A stretch of 64,000 nt of DNA from Hepsetus odoe (taxonomy: Eukaryota; Chordata; Actinopteri; Characiformes; Hepsetidae), in the NCBI GenBank assembly GCA_017165825.1, contig CM029384.1:18475067-18539066 (forward strand), read 5' to 3'. A program made the position numbers and the translations under genes. Shown here in pieces: positions 1 to 11,460 of this stretch; the stretch's first letter is position 1, and each line of letters opens with the position of its first letter. The notes under the pieces were generated by a model. It was not told the origin of the DNA and made no database searches. It was given only the letters and a program-made list of their open reading frames with translations.

Positions 1-314
1 GACAAATGTCTGTTAACATTTATAAAACAGAGATGAAGATGTCTGTGCACTGAAGTGAACACATTCAGCTTAAGATATGAGTGTCACCCTTTGAAAGCTG
101 GGATTGGCTCCAGCACTGCCCGGGACACTAATTAGGACAAGCGGCTAAGAAAATGAGTGTGATTGAGTTCATATTAAAATTTTTAGTTTTAAATCGATAT
201 GCTCTTCTACAGTATTTTTGTATTATTTCTGTAATATTTTCACATTTTTTAAAAATTCTCCCAATCACAGGTACATCACTGTAACAAAAGGGAAAGAATG
301 CATTGCTTCGCTCT

Positions 315-553
315 TGTCACGGTGGCGGGGTGCGGGAAAGAAACCAGACATGAAACTTGAACAGAACCTAACAAAACCACCCGTAACATAGGGCTTCGCC
401 TAATGAATGAACTGCACTCTGTTCTGACTCATTAAGGCTTAAGTAGTCAGCCTCAATGTAGCACACCTGTGCCTAACGAGCTCAGGTGTGCTCTGTCAGA
501 ACAGAGCGCCCTCTACCGTGAACAAAACATCAACAATACTCCAAACCCTGAGA
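315..553 (-). repeat. Solo LTR, same family as the 37.8-kb element
   Basis: The stretch starts TGTCACGGTGG and contains, inverted, the conserved family core: the arms CTCTGTTCTGAC and GTCAGAACAGAG, an internal AGGCT/AGCCT stem and CACACCTG/CAGGTGTG. It ends near CCCTGAGA, where the expected terminal CA is mutated. The flanks gctct and actct match at four of five bases, as a decayed target duplication would. There is no internal region, so it is a solo LTR. The right boundary is less certain than the left. Confidence 0.7.
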
Positions 554-662
554 ACTCTTTATTTGTCAAAAAACAAACAAAATAACATGGCAAGTGACTC
601 CACCTTGAGCACAAAAAAAAAGAAAAAAGGTGTGCCTCTGAATACTTTTCTGAAAATTTCCT

Positions 663-900
663 TGAAATTTTAGGTTCACTGTTTCCTCTGATCCTGTTGT
701 TATCTTGCTTTGAAACCAGTCATGCTTCATATTCTCCTGAAAATTAGGCCTCTTCCTTGGATTGAATTGCAGACACCAGTGAATCAGATTGCAGCATTCT
801 GAGAAAAGGGAAAAATACAGTGTTAGGAACTAATACATTTAGAAACATCTGCCTCTTCAAATTTTATTCTGCTTGCTAACTTTAAAGATTTATAATGTTG
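663..900 (+). repeat. Left part of a segmental duplication (copy 1)
   Basis: This non-coding block recurs with high identity at about 27,390-27,945. Shared landmarks are GGTTCACTG/GGTTCATTG, GAAAATTAGGCCTCTTCC, the stretch around GCAGACACCAG, and GTTAGGAACTAATACATTTA. In the second copy a solo LTR interrupts it. I see no reading frame or known element ends in it. Confidence 0.8.
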
Positions 901-979
901 GTTCCCCCAGTGGTTTAGACTCCATCCTACCTGCAAAAGCTTCATAACCAGGTTCCCTGATCCATTCATCACAACAACA

Positions 980-1161
980 GTTGCCCTGAGGTACCCTTGA
1001 GCAAGGTAAAGTCCCCGTCACTGCTCCCCAGGCGCTTTCAATAGCTGCCCACTGCTGCATGGTGTTTGAGTGCATGGGTTAAATGCAGAGGTCCAATTTC
1101 GTTGTGGTTCACTGTGTGCTGTGCTGTGAACTCACAATGACAAGGGTTGTCACTTCACTTC
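980..1161 (+). mobile_element. tRNA-derived SINE, 5'-truncated
   Basis: It begins inside the body at TTGCCCTGAGGTACCC and runs through AGCAAGGTA, the CACTGCTCCCC motif and CAATAGCTGCCC to GACAAGGGTTGTCACTT. The tRNA-like head with the A and B boxes seen in fuller copies (for example 32,678) is missing or degraded. It is inserted between the duplicated block and the tandem array, and no equivalent SINE is visible in the second copy. Confidence 0.8.
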
Positions 1162-2300
1162 AACAGTAAACAGAACATTAGTGCTCTTTACCTGTGAAAG
1201 TACGTAACTGCCGCAAATAATTTTACAATGTTTTAAAATTTTAACTTTTCAGCCTTCAGGTTTACTCCAACATGCAGAGAATTACAGCAGACAGAACATT
1301 AGTGTACTTAGTCTGAGAAATTGTGTTTCAAATAAATTTACAATATTTTAATCATTTAAAAAGATTACTTGTCTTTTCAGCATTTTAATCCTCAGAGCAT
1401 GTACTCAGGAACACTGCAACATGCAGAAAATAACAGCAGAAAGAACATTAGTGCAGGTCATCTGAGAAAGCCTGCAATAACACGAAATATTACAATATTT
1501 AAAAATTTTAAACATTTACTTAACTTTGCAGCCTTGTGATCCTTAGCATATGGAATCATGTTTACTCAGACATGCAGAGAACTAAAATATGAGTGCCCTT
1601 TAACTGAGAAAGTATGCAAATGTTGCACATAATTTTACAATTTTTTAAAATTGAAAAAGATTACTTAATTTTTCAGACCTTTAATCCTCAGCATGTGCAC
1701 TCAGATTTACTCCAACATGCACAGAATAACAGTAGACAGAACATTAGTGAACATAATCTAAGAAAGAATGTTACTTCACAATATCCGAATAATTTTCCAA
1801 TCTGACTTAACTTTTCAGTCTTCTAATCCCCAGCACATGGACACTGGTACACAACATGCAGAGATTTAGAGCCTTTAATCTGAGAAAGTATGTAATTACT
1901 ACTTACACATAATTTTTCAATATTTTTAATAATTTAATTAATAATAACTTTTCAGCTTTGTGATCCTCACCATGTGCAATCAGGTTTACTACAACATGCA
2001 CAGAATAACAGTAGACAGAACATTAGCGTCCTTAGTCTGAGAAATTATGCACTTCACATAATTTTACAATATTTTAATAATTTAAAAAGCTTATTTAGCT
2101 TTTCAGCTTTGCGATCCTCAATATATGAACTCAGATACACAAACACACAGAGACTGACTGTAGACAGAACATTAGTGTCCTTCATCTGAGCATATTTATA
2201 TTTATAATTAGCTCTCAAAGTTTTTTCATACTCTAAAATGTTTTACTCCAAAATGCAGAGAACTATAGACAGAACAGAACATTAGTGGAACTCCGGGGGT
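1162..2300 (+). repeat. Tandem array of ~120-155 bp units
   Basis: About nine degenerate units share the order CAACATGCAGAGAA, then AGACAGAACATTAGTG, then a TCTGAGAAA stretch, then TTTTACAATATTTTAA and TTTTCAGCCTT. The marker ACATTAGTG or a decayed form occurs near 1170, 1290, 1445, 1740, 2022, 2170 and 2280. The short ORFs in this interval are by-products of the repeat. About three related units occur at 27,960-28,340. Confidence 0.85.
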
Positions 2301-4110
2301 GGTTTGCTACAATGAACACAAAGATACCAATGAAGAAATAAATACATTCAGATAAGATACATTAAATCAGAATACCATGCATATTTGATTATTCAACTAC
2401 TGAATGTAAGTTTTGGGGAAACACGAAGAGAAGTGGTGGTTGACTCTGTGCTGATGGAGACGTTCACCACAGAGATCTGGTGTCCACAGCACTGGAAGAG
2501 CAGAGGAAGTTCTTTATCATTATTACACAAAAACTGTACTGGAGCAAATAAAATGAAATGGTCCACTGTTCAAACTCCTGTTGGGTTTACCTTGATGCAG
2601 GCACACTTCTGACAGTGGCAAAAAGATGGGGAGGAAGCTGCAGCTCCTATAATGGAGAAAGCAGCAGACGTACTAAATCGCATGCTCACTAACAGCAAAT
2701 TTTAAAAGCTAGCCTTTTGTCAACACAATATTTAATGACTTTTCTTTTTACAGTAGGATGTTCAACACATAGCATGACATTGTGCTTCATGCTGTGCAGT
2801 GTTCTTACAATGACAAGCATAGTCCGTTTCCCCTTTTTTTTCTTATTTGTGATCTCGTCATTTCCTCACTTTTTAAAAGCCATTGTACACTTTAAAATTT
2901 CCTGAACATACCAATCCCGCCCAGTCCACACAACCCACCTGAGGAAACTGAACTGTTCTGAATTTACATTTACCAAAAATTAGCCAATTTACATACATCC
3001 TGCTATTCACCCTCCAGAAAAAGTTATAAGGAGTGTTTCAACTTGAACTGCTTTTAAAACAGGGCTAAAACAGGGCAACCAATCACAACTGACATCATTT
3101 ACTTATCACATCAGCCTTAAAGGACAGTAAAAAACAGCCTGTTAAAATTGAAGGAATATACAGAGGAAAAGGGTCATGTTTTTTGAATGTTTTTTATGCA
3201 TAAAACTGCAGTAAATATTAAAATAAAGAAGAAGATGTTTCCTTTAATCAGATGTAAACAGTACTGGAACATTTCCAGGTAAGAAGAAATCTGTCAGTTC
3301 TCTGGAGTGCTGGTCCTTCAAGCGGTGAACCTTTAGCGAACCAGACAGCTAACAAAATTGACAAAGCTTCAAACCCAGATATTATTTAAGGAATGAAACA
3401 GAAATTAAGAAATATATACTTGCGGCCAAACAACTGACAATGGGCCCTCATGTTGCCATGGCAACACAACATATTAAAAAGCTTATGAAAATATCTTAAC
3501 ATTCATAAATACTTCATTATATTTCTTTATTTACTCCACAGCTGCATCTTCCAGATGTGTTTAAAGACCAAACTCTCAGAAAAGCTGTTTGAAGTTCGCA
3601 GCACTGCTAACTGGTCAAACGGTGTTATTACAACAACACAGTTATGTTCAACTGGAAACTGAGCAGAAAAAACACACACAGCGAAAACGCTGACACTCTT
3701 CTCTTCAGTTCAGACATTTTATCAGCTCAGAACAGCAAAGCTACAGCGCAGTTTCAATTACTGACTGTCCAAGTGCTCCATCTGGATGGCAGCGTCCGCT
3801 GCAGTGTTGCTCAAATAAAGCAGCACTTTAAAAAAACTCCATTTGAAATTAGGAAAAGTAGAGAATAATCTGGAGAGCAGAGTGTGCGTCTGTCTCTGAG
3901 GGCAGTTGGTAAATGATTGAAGTAACCTACTTCCCAAAGCTCTGTTTCAGCTCCTTCACCCTGGAGATTTAATCCACATGTGTTTACAATCCAACTGTGT
4001 CCGGAAACCATGTCCATCCATGAGACAAAACACACTGACAACACTTATATCACATCATAACTGCTACCTGTAGGACAGGCGTGTTTATGGCTGCATCCCA
4101 AATCAACACA
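2301..4110. other. No recognisable gene
   Basis: AT-rich single-copy-looking sequence. The open frames here (for example 2385-2612 and 3644-3868) are short, match no family I recognise and lack convincing splice signals. I see no element ends. Confidence 0.5.
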
Positions 4111-4119
4111 AACCATCCT

Positions 4120-4345
4120 TTTCACATTAAAATACACACTTTACACACTAAAATACATATTTTACACACTATAATGCACACATTACACACCATAATAAAC
4201 ACTTTACACACCATAATACACATTTTAGACTCTACAATACACACTTCACTATAATTTATACTTATATATATATATATATTATACACACTATAATATGCAC
4301 TTTATACACTCTAATACACAGTTTACACATTACTATAATTCTGAA
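4120..4345 (+). repeat. ~20-bp minisatellite, ACACTTTACACACTATAATAC type
   Basis: Degenerate tandem copies of a unit containing TTTACACAC(T/C)A(T/A)AATACAC, with a short TA run near 4262-4280. Non-coding. Confidence 0.75.
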
Positions 4346-4616
4346 TGCACAATGTAATGGTGGTGTACTACAAAAAAAAAACAACAAAAAAAAACATTAA
4401 TCTGTCTCATTTGTTGGATGTTCATTTCAATCCTTTTGGACCGGACATAATTCTCAAACACTTTGCTTTTCTTTAGACTGGAATTTTGAGGAAAGATGAT
4501 TATTCTGTTAAAGTATTGAATAAAAATTTGTCCAGTGGTTGTAAATCAAAAGGAATAGTATGAAGAACTGAGTGAATTTTTTTCATGGTCCCTTTAATTT
4601 GGTTAAAGTTTCTAGA

Positions 4617-5200
4617 CGTCACAGTTGAGGTTTGTTTTGGGCACAGTAGAGGGCGCTCTGTTCTGACTAAGCACACCTGAGCTCATGAAGGCACAGGTGT
4701 GCTTCATTGGAGCTGCTATTTAAGCCCCGATGAGTCAGAACAGAGCACGGTTCATTCACTAGGCCAAGCCTACACTTAATGGTGGTTTTTGATAACTTGG
4801 TTTAGTCAGACGGGGCAGCGGTGGCCTAGTGGTTAGGGCATTGGCCCTATGATCGAAGGATCGGGGGTTCGAGCCCCTTCCTAATAGGTTGCCCTGAGGT
4901 ACCCTTGAGCAAGGTACCGTCCCCGTCCTGCTCCTCCCTGCGATGGGCTGGCGACCTGTCCAGGGTGCGTGCCCCGTCCTCGCCCTGTGTGCGCTGGGTT
5001 GGACACCGGCACTCCCCCGCGACCCCGTTTGGGACAAGCGGCAGATAATGGATGGGTTTAGTCAGACTGTAGTTCCTTGCGTCTTGGTTTGATTAGAACT
5101 GCAGTCCTTGGAACTTGTCTTTGGTAATACGGATAATAAAGCTATGTTCCTGACTCCTGGCTCTGCATTGACATCCTTCCCGCACCCCACCACCATTACA
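4617..5200 (+). repeat. Solo LTR with a nested SINE
   Basis: It is flanked by a perfect 5-bp duplication CTAGA (4612-4616 and 5201-5205). The start reads CGTCAC, where other copies have TGTCAC, and the end reads ATTACA. It contains GGGCACAGTAGAGGGCGC, the nested hairpin core with CTATTTAAG, and an AATAAAG signal followed by CTCCTGGCTC. Without the SINE at 4812-5054 and its target duplication it would be about 328 bp. It has one U3 module where the 37.8-kb element has three. Confidence 0.85.
4812..5054 (+). mobile_element. Composite tRNA-derived SINE
   Basis: A tRNA-like head (GTGGCCTAGTGGTTAGG as A box, GGTTCGAGCCCC as B box) is joined to a body (CCCTGAGGTACCCTTGAG) and to a tail module running from CCTGCGATGGGCTGG to the AATGGATGG end. 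A 13-bp target duplication GGTTTAGTCAGAC flanks it (4799-4811 and 5055-5067), which shows it inserted into the LTR by LINE-type retrotransposition. Confidence 0.9.
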
Positions 5201-5205
5201 CTAGA

Positions 5206-6270
5206 TGAATGAATGCAGCAAATACAGAGGACCAATCAGAGCTGTGAATGGCTGTTCCAATTTGCATATCTTCACCACAGTTGAGGATGGGAAATATGTT
5301 TAGGACAAAAATAGATGAGAAGAGAAGACCTCCCCGGTGCTGGAAGCTGGATTCGAGGAGGTTGCGCGGCGCTAAAGGGGTTTTTGCAGCTCCAGCAACA
5401 GGGAGGGGCAATGCTGCAAAGTCGGCTTCTGTGCTAGTTCCACGAGGCGGGGCTGCGAAGTCGACTCAATCATCTGCAGACAAAGGTGGGTCTTCCAAGA
5501 CATCTGCTGCATGCACCATGAAGAGGAGGCTGTGAGATCTGCTCTCTAGACACTGCCAACGTGGCGAGACTACTATGTAGCTCACCACAGTCCAGGTAAG
5601 TGGGACCCTGGCACTGCTGTCCGCATCAGCCTAGCTAGGCAGCTTACGCAGATGGGGTTTCGGTGCTGTCATTCACGCCATCCCGGGAAGGCAGGGTTGC
5701 AGCGCTGTCACTCACATTAACCTGGGAAGGTGGGGTCTCCGTGCTGACGTTCAGGTCCACCTGGGAAGTCGGGGTTTCAGCACTGGTGCACCTGTCCCTC
5801 TGGCAAGGCGGGGTTTTGCCACTGGCAATCACATCAAGCTGGGAGGAAGATAGGTGAGAGGCATTGCTGCCCGACTAGGGAGAGGGGACTTCTGTATAAG
5901 CCTGCTGGAGAAAGGCAGGGCTTTTGGGACAGAGTTGGTGCCTGTAAGAGAAGGTGAGGCATTTTGGGGTCAGTATCAACGCTCGTCAAGAAGAGCAGGA
6001 AGTTTGCGACTATGCCAAGCCTGCAAAGAAGGACGGTGCCTTTTTTTGTATGTCCACGCCCTCTAGAGGAGAGTGGAGCTTTAGGAACTGCATCCAAGCT
6101 CAAACACTAGAGAAGAGGGCGGGGCTTCAAGGACTGCATTCAAGCCGTACCACTGCAGACCGTAGGGGTCTCAGGAAAGCCATCCCGCCAAGGAAAAGGG
6201 CTGGGGCTTCAGGGACTGGGTCCAAGCCAGCCCACCGGAGAAAATGGCGGGGCTTTAGGGACTGCATTAA
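5206..6270. repeat. GC-rich region with two minisatellites
   Basis: 5640-5850 holds about five 39-bp units around the core CTGGGAAGGCGGGGTTTC. 6060-6270 holds about four longer units around GGCGGGGCTT and GGGACTGCAT. The region is CpG-rich against AT-rich surroundings. Several overlapping ORFs (for example 5248-5535 and 5954-6307) are probably repeat-derived. A retroelement gag remnant is possible, but I see no diagnostic motif. Confidence 0.5.
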
Positions 6271-6721
6271 AAACTTTCAGTATAGTAATAATAGCTCAGT
6301 ACAGTAATGATACAGCATTCCTCACTCAGTACAGCTCTTATTACTGTAATAATACAGCTTTCCTCACTCAGTACAGTAATAATACAGCATACCTGACTCA
6401 GTATAGTAATAATATATCTTTCCTCACTCAATACAGCACTTTTTACTGTAATAAAACAGCATTTCTATCTCTTTAGAGCTCGTATTACTGTAATACTGCA
6501 GCGTTCCTCACTCTGAACAGTTATAATACAGAATTTCATCACTCAGTACAGTAATAATACAGCATTCCTCACTCAGTACAGCTCCTATTACTGTAATAAT
6601 ACAGCATTTCTATCTCTTTAGAGCTCTTATTACTGTGATACTGCAGCTTTCCTCATTCAGTACAGTAATAATACAGCATTCCTCACTCAGTAATAATACA
6701 GTGTTACTCACTCAGTAAGAG

Positions 6722-6938
6722 AAAGTGACTATTCTTGTCATTGCAAGGTCACAGCATTTAACCCATGCACACAAATATCGTGCAGCAGGAGGGGGCACAG
6801 TGAAAGCACAGTGACGGGGAGCAGCGAAGGGGACCGCTCAAGGCTACCTCTGGGCAAACTATTGGTAAGATGTTTGAACCCACAATCTCCCAATTCTGTG
6901 GCCAACTCCCTAACCACTAGGCCACTGCTGCTCCACTG
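6722..6938 (-). mobile_element. tRNA-derived SINE
   Basis: On the minus strand it reads from the head (GTGGCCTAGTGGTTAGGGA as A box) through GGGTTCAAAC (B box) and the CAGTGACGGGGAGCAG body to GACAAGAATAGTCACTT. It is inserted within satellite array A. Confidence 0.8.
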
Positions 6939-7179
6939 CCCAGTACAGTAATAATACAGCATTTCTCACTCATTACTGTGATTATACAGCGTTCCTCACT
7001 AAATACACTAATAAAACAGCTTTCCTCACTCAGTATAGCACTTTTTACTGTAATAATACAGCATTTCTATCTCTTTAGAGCTCTTATTACTGTACTTCAG
7101 CTTTCCTCACTCAGTTCAGTAATAATACAGCGTTCCTGACTCAGTACAATAATAATACAGCATTCCTGACTCATTAAAA

Positions 7180-7287
7180 AAAGTGAAATAAAGTGACTAC
7201 CCTTGTCATTGTGCAACACAGCACAGCACAGCACAACTAAATTCAACCTCTGCATTTCACCCATTCACACATGTGCAGCAGGGGGCA
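7180..7287 (-). mobile_element. SINE 3' fragment
   Basis: It contains the inverted SINE tail CTTGTCATTG and GCAGCAGGGGGCAGCT but no tRNA-like head. It abuts the plus-strand SINE of a different type at 7289. Confidence 0.65.
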
Positions 7288-7288
7288 G

Positions 7289-7500
7289 CTGAGGTGGTGG
7301 TGGTCTAGTGGTAGGGTACTTGCCTATGGACCAATGGCTCAAGCGGTCTCAGGTTCAAAGCACACCACCTCAAGCACTACCATCACTGGGTCCTTGAGCA
7401 AGACCCTTAACCCCGAGTTGCTCCAGGGGGACTGTCCCAGTAATTAGGACATGGAAGTTGCTCTGGATAAGAGTGTCTGCTAAATTCCGTAAATGTAAAT
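7289..7500 (+). mobile_element. Second SINE type (GGTGGTCTAGTGGTAGGG head)
   Basis: The head GTGGTGGTCTAGTGGTAGGG resembles a Pol III A box and CAGGTTCAAAGC a B box. The body reads GAGCAAGACCCTTAACCC and GTTGCTCCAGGGGGACTG and ends at CGTAAATGTAAATG. Fuller relatives lie at 10,498-10,704 and 42,739-42,946. Confidence 0.8.
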
Positions 7501-7514
7501 GTGTTGAAAGGGAA

Positions 7515-7672
7515 GGTACCTTGCTGAAGGGCACCGCCTCATTCAGTACAGTAATAATACAATAATAGTAATAGTACAGTACTGAGTAAGGGCCTACTGA
7601 TGAGGGAAACGAACCCGAAATCTTCTGATCCGGGGGCAACTACTTTAACCACTATGCCACCACTGCCCCATT
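7515..7672 (-). mobile_element. SINE split by satellite sequence
   Basis: An inverted SINE body (GGTACCTTGCTGAAGGGCA) and head (GTTCGTTTCCC, then GTGGCATAGTGGTTAAAG) are separated by about 60 bp of the CAGTACAGTAATAATAC satellite. Either the SINE was rearranged or the satellite expanded into it. Confidence 0.55.
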
Positions 7673-8457
7673 ACAGTATTACATTACAGTAATAATACAG
7701 CTTTCCTCACTCAGTACAGCACTTTTTACTGTAATTATACAGCATTTCTATCTCTTTAGAGCTATTATTATTGCAATACTGCAGCGCTCCTCACTCAATA
7801 GAGTAATAATACAGCGTTCCTACATACAGAGTGAGGAATGCTTGTGCTTAGGGGATTTGACCCCAGCATCGGAAGAGGACGCAAAGGTTGAATTTCGTTG
7901 TGTTGTGCTATGCTGCATTTCACAATTTCAGTTTCGCTTTTGCTTACTGAGTGAAGAATGCTGTATTATTACCATAATAAAAGCTGTACAGTGATAGAAA
8001 TGCTGTATTATTACTGTAATAAAAGCTGTAAAGTGATAGAAATGCTGTATTATTACAGTAATAAAAGCTGTAAAGTGATAGGAATGTTGTATTATTACTG
8101 TAATAAAAGTTGTACAGAGTTGGCGAGACCTGAACATCATCAGCACTAGTGTTGGGAAATGTTGGATATGATCGTGTCTTGTGTGTGAAATGTGTTGTGT
8201 TCTTACACGAACGTTACTCCTTTAGAAAAACTTCTCTCAGAGACACAGTCAGACAGTTAGCTTAGCCACAGGCTAACGGTGGAGCCCCGCTCCAGGTTGA
8301 TGAAGGAGATCTCGCTCACTATTGCACTAGTTTCTGTTCATCTCAGCCGCTCTCAGATATTTCTAATGTTTCGATCAAACTCATCAATTCATTTCATCCA
8401 TTATCCAGTGTTTCACTCAATAAAGTTTCTTCTTTTTCTCTGCAGGACTGAGACTAA

Positions 8458-8580
8458 AACTGAGTCCCAAACCACAAACTTGTACACTTTACACACTACA
8501 TTACTGAACGCCTTTCTAACGGTAGTGTCCTATTTTTACACACTATGTAGTGAGCTAGTGTGCGGTTTGGGCCCAACTCA
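8458..8580. mobile_element. Small MITE-like inverted repeat
   Basis: The terminal stretches GTCCCAAACC and GGTTTGGGC form inverted ends around about 120 bp with no coding potential. The ends resemble hAT-type non-autonomous elements in fish, as at 50,226-50,640. The target duplication is not clear. Confidence 0.45.
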
Positions 8581-8734
8581 ACAGTCAGCGCTGTCATTTA
8601 CCTTCAATCAGAAAATCCAGTCCCTGCACAGCATGTTGTGTTTAAACAGGTTAAAAGGGTAACATTTCAAAAAGAACAGCAACACGTCGTCATTATTCAG
8701 CATTTTGATCGGATGGTTATACCATTATATGTCC

Positions 8735-9720
8735 ATACTCTGTAATCCCGATCTGGTATTGTACACTGATGGTTCTTCAATGGTCAGAAATGGAGGGAGA
8801 AGTGCCGGATGGGCAGTGACAACAGAAGCAGATGTTTTGGTCAGCGGAAGTATGTCTAAAGGGAGATCTGCTCAACAGACAGGTTTGAAAGCTCTTATTG
8901 AAGCCTGCAAATTGGCTGAACATCAAACGGCAAACATCTACACAGATTCAAGATACGCTTTTTACTGTGTAAACAAAGAGGTTTTCTCACCAGGAACTCG
9001 AGTGAAAAACTGAGAACTTGTGGAAGAACTATTACACGTGGTTCAACTCCCAAAAGAGGTGTCAATCATGAAGTGCAAAGCTCACACCAAAACTGACACT
9101 ATGGAATGTTCTCTCTGATGAGGCTGCAAAAGTTGCTGCAGAGAAAAGCGAAACCAGTGAAGGACCAAGTGAGTGTCAGGACAATCTATGACATCAAAAA
9201 CATGCAACAGAACAATCCAGCCGAAGAAAGATGGACTTGGATGGAAAAGGGTGTGAAACTTAACCGAGACAATGTTTGGAGATTCATAGACAACAGGCGC
9301 CCCAATGTCACTAGTCCAATATCTCGCACAGCAGATCCATTTCTTTGGGCACATTGGTCTTGAAAAATGATTAAGCGGTTCAACCAACACTGGTGGAGCC
9401 CTCAGTTTTGTGCTCATGCACAAGTTGTTGGTCAGAACAGAAAAACAACACAGGACCAGGAACTCCAATCCTGATGTTGAGGATTCCTGCACCGCCAGAA
9501 CCCTTTCTGCATCTGCAAGTAGAATACATCACATTGCCAAAAAGTCACAGATATTCAGATGTGTTGGTCATTGTGGATAAGTTTTCAAGATGGGTAGAAG
9601 CCGTGCTGAAAAGCAACGGCTGCTCGCACAGCAAAAACCTACCCTGCCACATTGAATCAGATCACGGAACACACTTCACAGGTGCAGTTTGCCAATAAAT
9701 TTGTTGACTGATGGGCATCG
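8735..9720 (+). pseudogene. Endogenous retrovirus-like pol remnant (RNase H and integrase)
   Basis: 8741-9013 encodes an RNase H-like segment with the YTDGS motif, the ALIEAC helix and a YTDSRYAF motif, so several catalytic-site motifs are still readable. From about 9380 to 9700 frames with stops and shifts show an integrase-core pattern: VEYITLP, then LVIVDKFSRWVEA, then SDHGTHF. The reading frame is broken between the two parts and inside the integrase. The order RNase H-integrase fits a retrovirus-like or Gypsy-like pol. The env-like remnant downstream favours a retrovirus-like source. No reverse transcriptase or gag is visible upstream. It is a decayed, non-functional copy. Confidence 0.7.
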
Positions 9721-10082
9721 AATGGACATTCCGTTGCCCTCATCATCTTCAGTCTTCAGGACTGAAGACTTTGTTCCAGACATAGAGGAAGGTGCTAAGG
9801 TGAAGTGCTAGCAACCTCTGCCTTAGTAGCCTCCCCTAGTAGTAGAAGAAAAAACTTCAACCAGCCAGAAGACTGTTACTCGTACACACACACACAATTA
9901 CTTGAAAAAAAGAGAAAAACACATAAATACCACATAGCTCTGTATGTGTATGAAGAAAACCATGATGTTTAACCTTCTTGTGTTTGTATTTACAGGTTGC
10001 CCTCTTGATCAGTCACAATGACATGGTTATGCAAAAGTGCAAAACAAGTCAGATTGTTGGATTGTTGGATTCCACAGAAATA

Positions 10083-10980
10083 TGCAGAAATATTCCCACA
10101 AATTGCAGTTCCCCTCACCATCACTGATCACGACTGCACCTAGCCCTTTTTGAAACGTGAGGATTTGGTAATGAGAATAATGCTTATCATGCTAATCACC
10201 ACGTAAGACCAATAGCTAAACCAGATACACCCATAAAGTTAGCGTACACACCCAAAGGGAACCAAGGTTGGCATAATAATGGTTCTGGGCCTTATTTAGG
10301 TACTTGTGTATGTCATTTGACTATCACACCTGATGTACCCTCTGTCATAGTACGCTTAAATGATCATTCTGTACAGTTTACCTTGATTTTCAAAACTGCA
10401 TATTTTTCAGATGACGCTTCCTCTGTGAACAGGACCGTATACGTTTGTGGTAACACAGCTTACAGTTATCTGCCTAGACACTGGTCAGGTACACAAGGGG
10501 TGGTGGTGGTCTAGTGGTGGGGTACTTGCCTATGGACCTATGATTCAAGAGGTCCCAGGTTTGAATCCCACCTCTAGCACTACCACAACTGGGTCCCTGA
10601 GCAAGACCCTTAACCCTGAGTTGCTCCAGGGGAACTATCCCTGTAATTAGGACATGGAAGTCGCTCTGGATAAGAGCGTCTGCTGAATGCCATAAATGTA
10701 AATGTACATGTTATGCAGCCTACACCATACCAGCCTTGAGACACACTACTGATCTTAATCATTTATACAAGCGGAATTTAATTCATTTTCATGAATTTGT
10801 AGCACAACCTGCTGAAAGATTCTTTTCAGCTCTTTTTCCTAATTATGGAATGATGTTAGCCTTAAATTAAATTAGAGAAGTAGTAAAAGTAATGGAAGTT
10901 GTAAACAATGATACTACACATGCTTTAGATCAAATAAATCATACATAGAATCACAGAGGGAGTGATGGATTTGATGGATT
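10083..10980 (+). pseudogene. Env-like remnant, interrupted by a SINE
   Basis: 10,317-10,497 ends in a cysteine-containing CGNTAYSYLP motif of the kind found in fish endogenous-retrovirus envelope proteins. After the SINE at 10,498-10,704 the frame resumes with a stretch containing FFSALFPNYG and then a heptad-like helical segment around 10,870-10,945 with in-frame stops. Its place after pol and before an LTR-like end supports the call. The region is truncated and cannot encode a working protein. The assignment rests on motif memory and position. Confidence 0.5.
10498..10704 (+). mobile_element. SINE of the GGTGGTCTAGTGG type
   Basis: A box GGTGGTCTAGTGGTGGGG, B box AGGTTTGAATCCC, then GAGCAAGACCCTTAACCC and the end CATAAATGTAAATG. 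It is inserted inside the env-like remnant. Confidence 0.85.
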
Positions 10981-11019
10981 GTATTAATTTATTCATATTA
11001 TGTACTTGTATATCTGTAT

Positions 11020-11397
11020 CCTCTATTTCTATGTCCTTCTCTCTTCTCCCTGCCACATAGCGAACCCCATGCACCACATAGCTGACTACCAACTGCACCT
11101 CTATTTTCTCTGGTCTTTTCTGAGTAACACTTTCTTAGCACGTCAAAAACACCCAAACAAGGTCAGAGTCTTAGATTAGGTGGCTGCACCGGAGGCCTTG
11201 GAGCTCCTGGGGGAATAGATAAAAAGATACACTCTGAACTGTGAAGGTAGAGAGAGAGGATTCAACACAGAGAGAACACTGACCGGTCTCTTGAAGAACT
11301 TTGTTACTCTTCTGTTAATAAACTTGGCTGTAGCTTCAAAACCTCTTTGCCTTATCAGACTCTTCGAACCTCAGGTCTCAATTGGAGAATCCAACAC
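11020..11397 (+). repeat. Probable retroviral LTR end
   Basis: Downstream of the env-like remnant lies a stretch with an AATAAACTTGGCTG polyadenylation region (about 11,317) followed by CCTCTTTGCC and a terminal block ending AATCCAACA. This organisation is typical of an R-U5 region. I find no second copy upstream, so the element is incomplete or the 5' LTR is lost. The left boundary is not defined. Confidence 0.4.
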
Positions 11398-11460
11398 ACA
11401 CACACACACACTCATAAACACACATGCACACACACACACACGCACACACACACACACAAA
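11393..11460 (+). repeat. (AC)n microsatellite
   Basis: An imperfect ACACAC run of about 65 bp directly after the LTR-like end. Confidence 0.95.

Larger units (their letters stand above)
6271..8125. repeat. Satellite array A (~28-31 bp units)
   Basis: Tandem units around the core CCTCACTCAGTACAGTAATA followed by ATACAGCRTT. Some longer units include CTCTTTAGAGCTCTTATTACTG. The array is interrupted by SINE fragments at 6722-6938, 7180-7500 and 7515-7672. It is the same satellite family as the arrays at 58,351-61,097 and 63,294-64,000. Confidence 0.85.

Noticed and set aside
4759..5037. 92-codon minus-strand ORF, and the similar ORFs at 20.3, 21.6 and 47.0 kb
   Set aside because: All are translations of the SINE tail module, repeated at each copy.
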